Assembly (NCBI GenBank): GCA_009992235.1 | Contig: JAACVZ010000001.1 | Span: 197,465-261,464, forward strand | From: Candidatus Saccharimonadota bacterium | GTDB lineage: Bacteria > Patescibacteriota > Saccharimonadia > Saccharimonadales > Saccharimonadaceae | Direction of reading: 5' to 3' | DNA: 64,000 bases | In this document: positions 60,877-64,000 of the stretch, piece by piece | Numbering within the stretch: position 1 is the stretch's first letter | Layout of the letters: every line of letters starts with the position of its first letter | Translations under genes and position numbers: made by a program | Notes under the pieces: generated by a model | The model's database searches: none | What the model was told of the DNA's origin: nothing | What the model saw: only the letters and a program-made list of their open reading frames with translations

Positions 60877-61567
60877 CCGGAGGCTTCTCGCGATGCTTAT
60901 CTCTAAACATGCGTTCGTTAGCACGCATAAGCAGCTTACTTAATGGTTCGCCCTTAGAATCGGTCGTACTCATAATATCAATACCGACAGATAGTTTCAG
61001 TGCTTCGTGCAGCTTCTTTTTTACTTTTTCGAGCTCTTGTTCTGATAATTCGTCATCTTTAAGCTGCTCGAATGTGCTTCGAGCAATCGTCTCTACTATA
61101 TAATCGCGCAACCTATCTTCGTTTCCCTCGCCCCTAATCCTTAAGTCGCTAGGCACCTCTTCGTTGTCGCAATCTTTAGGAATTAGAACTGCAAACTCAT
61201 CACCATAAATACGAGATGTCGCTTCATCTTCACGATTAAATGCTGCGCCGATACCCCGTCCAACAAGACGCAATATTTCGTCAGCCCCCGCATGGCCATA
61301 GCGCGTGTTAATCTCTTTAAATTTGTCTAGGTCAATAAACACCAGGGCAAACGCTTCATCTGGGTGACTCTCTATAAATGAGTTGACGTGCTTCTCAAAA
61401 GCATCTCTATTCAATAGGCCGGTCATCGTATCAAAGTTACGCTCATTGAACATTCCTCGCGCCACCTCAACATATCGATCGACACCGTGCAGATCTTCAT
61501 CGCCAGCTATCCTGGTATTTCTCTCTATTGTGCCGAAAGATGGAACTTGTTTTCGTTCATTTGTCAT
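60863..61567 (-). CDS. GGDEF-domain protein with degenerate active site
   Basis: The diguanylate-cyclase fold is clear: DTMTGLLNRDAFEKHV, FIDLDKFKEINTRYGHAGADEIL with the metal-binding aspartate, and the signature loop. That loop reads RIYGDEF, so the first Gly of GGDEF is Tyr, which should hinder GTP binding. No sensory or membrane domain is attached. It may be a receptor or an enzyme with altered activity. Start ATG 61567; 234 aa. Confidence 0.88.
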   Translation of the reverse strand: MTNERKQVPSFGTIERNTRIAGDEDLHGVDRYVEVARGMFNERNFDTMTGLLNRDAFEKHVNSFIESHPDEAFALVFIDLDKFKEINTRYGHAGADEILRLVGRGIGAAFNREDEATSRIYGDEFAVLIPKDCDNEEVPSDLRIRGEGNEDRLRDYIVETIARSTFEQLKDDELSEQELEKVKKKLHEALKLSVGIDIMSTTDSKGEPLSKLLMRANERMFRDKHREKPPVVLG

Positions 61568-61595
61568 ATACAAATATTATTATAGTGTATACAAA

Positions 61596-61625
61596 AAAAT
61601 AAAACAGCCCGTTTCACAGACTGTT
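61596..61625 (-). terminator. Terminator of tRNA-Leu
   Basis: On the minus strand AACAGTC pairs with GGCTGTT (one G-U), followed by TTATTTTTTTG. Confidence 0.82.
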
Positions 61626-61641
61626 CTAAGTTTTGACTATT

Positions 61642-61726
61642 TGGTGCGCGAGAAAGGACTTGAACCTTCACGCCTTACGGCACTAGTTCCTAAGACTAGC
61701 GTGTCTACCAATTCCACCACTCGCGC
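61642..61726 (-). tRNA. tRNA-Leu (UAG)
   Basis: An 85-nt class II tRNA with a long variable arm. Acceptor GCGCGAG pairs with CTCGCGC. The anticodon loop CTTAGGA gives anticodon TAG. CCA is encoded. Confidence 0.97.
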
Positions 61727-61822
61727 ATTAACATGAATTATACCACACTCACCGCCGGCTTGGCTATTACAACCTGACCCGCTTGTGCTATTATTATAGG
61801 CAAAGAGACTAAGGGGAGAATA

Positions 61823-63412
61823 ATGAACAAAGTCGCAAGTTACTTGAACGAACACCTACTCGGTGAAGTAAGCAGTGCCCGAGCGCTACGCACCCATTTC
61901 GCAACCGACGCCAGCGTACTTAGCATGACACCAGAAAATGTCGCTTTCCCTAGAGTCACGAACGATATTCGCAAAATCGCTCGTTTCACCTGGCAACTTG
62001 CTGAAAAAGGCCATGTTATTGGCATCACCGCCCGCGGATTTGGACACGATACAACCGGTGCGGCTATCGGCAAAGGTGTGATTATCAACACAGCCCCATA
62101 TCTCAACTCTATTCTTCAGATTCTTCCAAAAGATCGTCTTATCCACGTACAGCCCGGCACTGCTGTCTCGACCGTTCAGCAAGCACTCCGATGGCACGGC
62201 CTGACCGTCCCTTCGACCACAGAAGACGTTAGCCTTGGTGGCGCCATCGCCGGAGACGCACTTGGAGACAAGAGTGCTCTTGCCGATACTATCGAGAAGC
62301 TTGAAGTTATCCTCGCTAACGGCGACGTCATCGAGACTGGTCGCATTAATAAACGCGAACTAAATAAAAAACTCGGCCTTCAGACGTTTGAAGGCGAAAT
62401 CTACCGAAAACTCGAAGGCATCATAGAAGACAATCAAGAACTTATTAATAGACTCGCGAAAGAGAATGTACGAGACAATACCGGGTATGCTCGTGTCGCC
62501 GATGTGCGAGCAAAAGACGGCTCATTTGACCTGACGCCACTGTTCATTGGCAGCCAGGGAACATTAGGTATTATTTCAGAAATTGTTCTTCAAACTGATT
62601 TCTACGCCCAAGATGAAACACTTGTTGCACTTACAGCCGACTCATTTGCTTCAGCTCGCGACGTCGCCGACCGTATTATCGATCTCGACCCAGCCGCGTT
62701 AACTATATATGACGGCGCGTTGTATCGTCGGGCAACCGCCCATGGCACCCGCTTTACGCTACTCGGTGATGTCGAACAAATCGGTGCAGTTGTATACGTC
62801 CGATTCAACGATTTCAGCGATCGGGCACGAGGACACAAGCTTAAAAAGCTTCGAAAAATGCTCAAGAATTCAACAGTTGGTATTATTAGCTCAGATGAAC
62901 ATCCTGCTGATGACTTCATTGAGGTACGTTCCGTATCGTCATATCAGTTACTATCAGAAAAAGAAGGTAGTGACCTGCCTATTATTAACGGTGCCTACGT
63001 TCCCGAAGATCGCCGTGAAGAGTTCGAGCAAGCAGTCAGCGATATGGCAAGAACACAGCACATTGAACTTCCGCTTGTCCTCAACCTACTAACCGGCACC
63101 TATGACGTCTACACCGAACTTAAATTGTCCGTCGTAAGTGACAAACAAAAACTATTCCGGCTTATTACCGACTACTCAGCATTAGTCCATATTCACAATG
63201 GTGCCTGCGTGAGCGATGGCGCAGAAGGTCGCTCAAAAGCTAATGCCGCCTGGGCAAACCTTGATGATGAAGAAATCGCCCTTTACGAAGCAGTCCGAAG
63301 CGTCTTTGATCCATTCTCGACGCTCAATCCTGGCGTAAAACAAAAGAACGAGTTGCGCTCACTCGTTTCGTCACTTCGCTCATCATACGATCAGCTCAAC
63401 TATCTCTCATAA
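61823..63412 (+). CDS. FAD-linked oxidase (GlcD / D-lactate dehydrogenase type)
   Basis: A PCMH-type FAD-binding domain (GHVIGITARGFGHDTTGAAIG with the flavin-contact glycines; SLGGAIAGDALGDKS; FIGSQGTLGIISEIVL) precedes a substrate cap. 529 aa. The family oxidises 2-hydroxy acids such as D-lactate or glycolate; the substrate here is not certain. SD AAGGGGAG before ATG. It could feed electrons to a shared acceptor pool with NDH-2 (inference). Confidence 0.9.
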   Translation: MNKVASYLNEHLLGEVSSARALRTHFATDASVLSMTPENVAFPRVTNDIRKIARFTWQLAEKGHVIGITARGFGHDTTGAAIGKGVIINTAPYLNSILQILPKDRLIHVQPGTAVSTVQQALRWHGLTVPSTTEDVSLGGAIAGDALGDKSALADTIEKLEVILANGDVIETGRINKRELNKKLGLQTFEGEIYRKLEGIIEDNQELINRLAKENVRDNTGYARVADVRAKDGSFDLTPLFIGSQGTLGIISEIVLQTDFYAQDETLVALTADSFASARDVADRIIDLDPAALTIYDGALYRRATAHGTRFTLLGDVEQIGAVVYVRFNDFSDRARGHKLKKLRKMLKNSTVGIISSDEHPADDFIEVRSVSSYQLLSEKEGSDLPIINGAYVPEDRREEFEQAVSDMARTQHIELPLVLNLLTGTYDVYTELKLSVVSDKQKLFRLITDYSALVHIHNGACVSDGAEGRSKANAAWANLDDEEIALYEAVRSVFDPFSTLNPGVKQKNELRSLVSSLRSSYDQLNYLS

Positions 63413-63426
63413 TAAAAGAAAAGCCT

Positions 63427-63972
63427 CTACTCAGAAGCCTCTAGGCGGTAGAAGGCGAGCGCCGCAGTTCCGTAACTACGATTGTCCACCACAACAACTC
63501 CCAATTCGGTCGGCATCTCACCCCTACCTGGGTATGATAATACCATAAGCCCGTTAGGCCGTAATAGCCCTATTAATTCCATGGCTGTGGATAACTGTGG
63601 ATCGTGATACGGCGGATCGACAAAAATAATATCGAATGTTTGCTCGGCCGTCTTCATATACGAACTCACCTGCGCCTTTATTAGTTTTGCCTGTTTGTTT
63701 ACTCGCAGCGTATCGATATTCTGGGTTATAACGTTCTGGGCTACTCGATCTTTTTCAATAAACACCGCACTTTTTGCTCCACGACTTAATGCTTCAAGGC
63801 CAAGCGATCCACTTCCGGCAAAAGCATCGAGCACATCAGCCCCTTGTATTTCATTTCCGATTTTATTAAAAATTGCATTACGAATACGCTCACTCATAGG
63901 GTGAGTCCGGTTAGTCCCCGACCCTTCAATGGTTCGGTTGCCGTATATGCCTGAAATAATGCGTATCTTCAT
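63427..63972 (-). CDS. rsmD: 16S rRNA (guanine966-N2)-methyltransferase RsmD
   Basis: IISGIYGNRTI at the N-terminus, VLDAFAGSGSLGLEALSRGA (SAM-binding) and FVDPPYHDP, the D-P-P-Y motif of amino-methyltransferases. 181 aa is normal. Convergent with the FAD oxidase gene; the 14-bp gap and following bases carry a repeated AAGCCTCTA but no clear terminator. Confidence 0.95.
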   Translation of the reverse strand: MKIRIISGIYGNRTIEGSGTNRTHPMSERIRNAIFNKIGNEIQGADVLDAFAGSGSLGLEALSRGAKSAVFIEKDRVAQNVITQNIDTLRVNKQAKLIKAQVSSYMKTAEQTFDIIFVDPPYHDPQLSTAMELIGLLRPNGLMVLSYPGRGEMPTELGVVVVDNRSYGTAALAFYRLEASE

Positions 63973-64000
63973 AATATATTCCTAATTTAGCGTCGTAATT

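Noticed and set aside
1-64000. CRISPR arrays, transposases, rRNA genes or phage genes
   Set aside because: None seen; repeated short sequences are hairpins or tRNA arms.

Overview
The window looks like a chromosome segment of a Patescibacteria/CPR bacterium, most likely Candidatus Saccharibacteria (inference). It uses the standard code, with TGA acting as stop. Many promoters are clean TTGNNN-N17-TATAAT pairs, and several genes appear leaderless. The ribosomal superoperon lacks rpmD (L30), a loss shared across CPR. S14, S4, L33, L36 and the RNA polymerase beta' subunit all lack their usual zinc-binding cysteines. No rRNA, CRISPR array or transposase was seen.

Layout. 1-5.7 kb: end of a glycosyltransferase, then a vitamin B12 module made of an adenosylcobalamin-dependent ribonucleotide reductase, a cobalamin adenosyltransferase, a membrane S-component-like protein, a transcobalamin-like DUF4430 protein and a CRP-type regulator. 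Two matching CRP operators lie in the module. 5.8-7.4 kb: a secreted coiled-coil protein, a pilin-like protein and a two-subunit lycopene cyclase. 7.4-13.2 kb: an accessory region ending at tRNA-Trp. It holds an unknown membrane protein, an acetyltransferase broken by an in-frame TAA, a methyltransferase, and an ATGA-coupled operon for a split phosphonopyruvate/sulfopyruvate decarboxylase-like enzyme, a methyltransferase and a radical SAM enzyme. 13.3-13.7 kb: an unassigned structured RNA with its own promoter and terminator. 13.7-20 kb: NDH-2 and an alpha-glucan operon (GT4, GH57, GH15, unknown).

20-27 kb: L33, a tRNA-Thr(GGU) split by a 202-nt group I intron and overlapped by a LAGLIDADG-like endonuclease gene, RlmD, tRNA-Thr(UGU), tRNA-Tyr, and housekeeping genes (multicopper oxidase-like, TPR, HolB, RluA, TrpRS). 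27-58.7 kb, nearly all minus strand: infA-alpha operon down to S9, secY, spc and S10 operons, tuf, fusA, S7/S12, rpoC and rpoB. This stretch is interrupted by unknown genes with promoters of their own and by a RadC-N/HEPN pair. 58.9-64 kb: clpP under a CIRCE operator, trigger factor, a degenerate GGDEF protein, tRNA-Leu, an FAD-linked oxidase and RsmD.

How it fits together. The start of the window suggests a cell that makes dNTPs only with scavenged B12 and ties B12 capture, adenosylation and the reductase to one CRP-family regulator. The most novel-looking pieces are the B12 regulon, the split-decarboxylase/radical SAM operon with a switch-like leader, the orphan structured RNA, the intron-bearing tRNA with its overlapping endonuclease gene, and the HEPN pair inside the translation operon.
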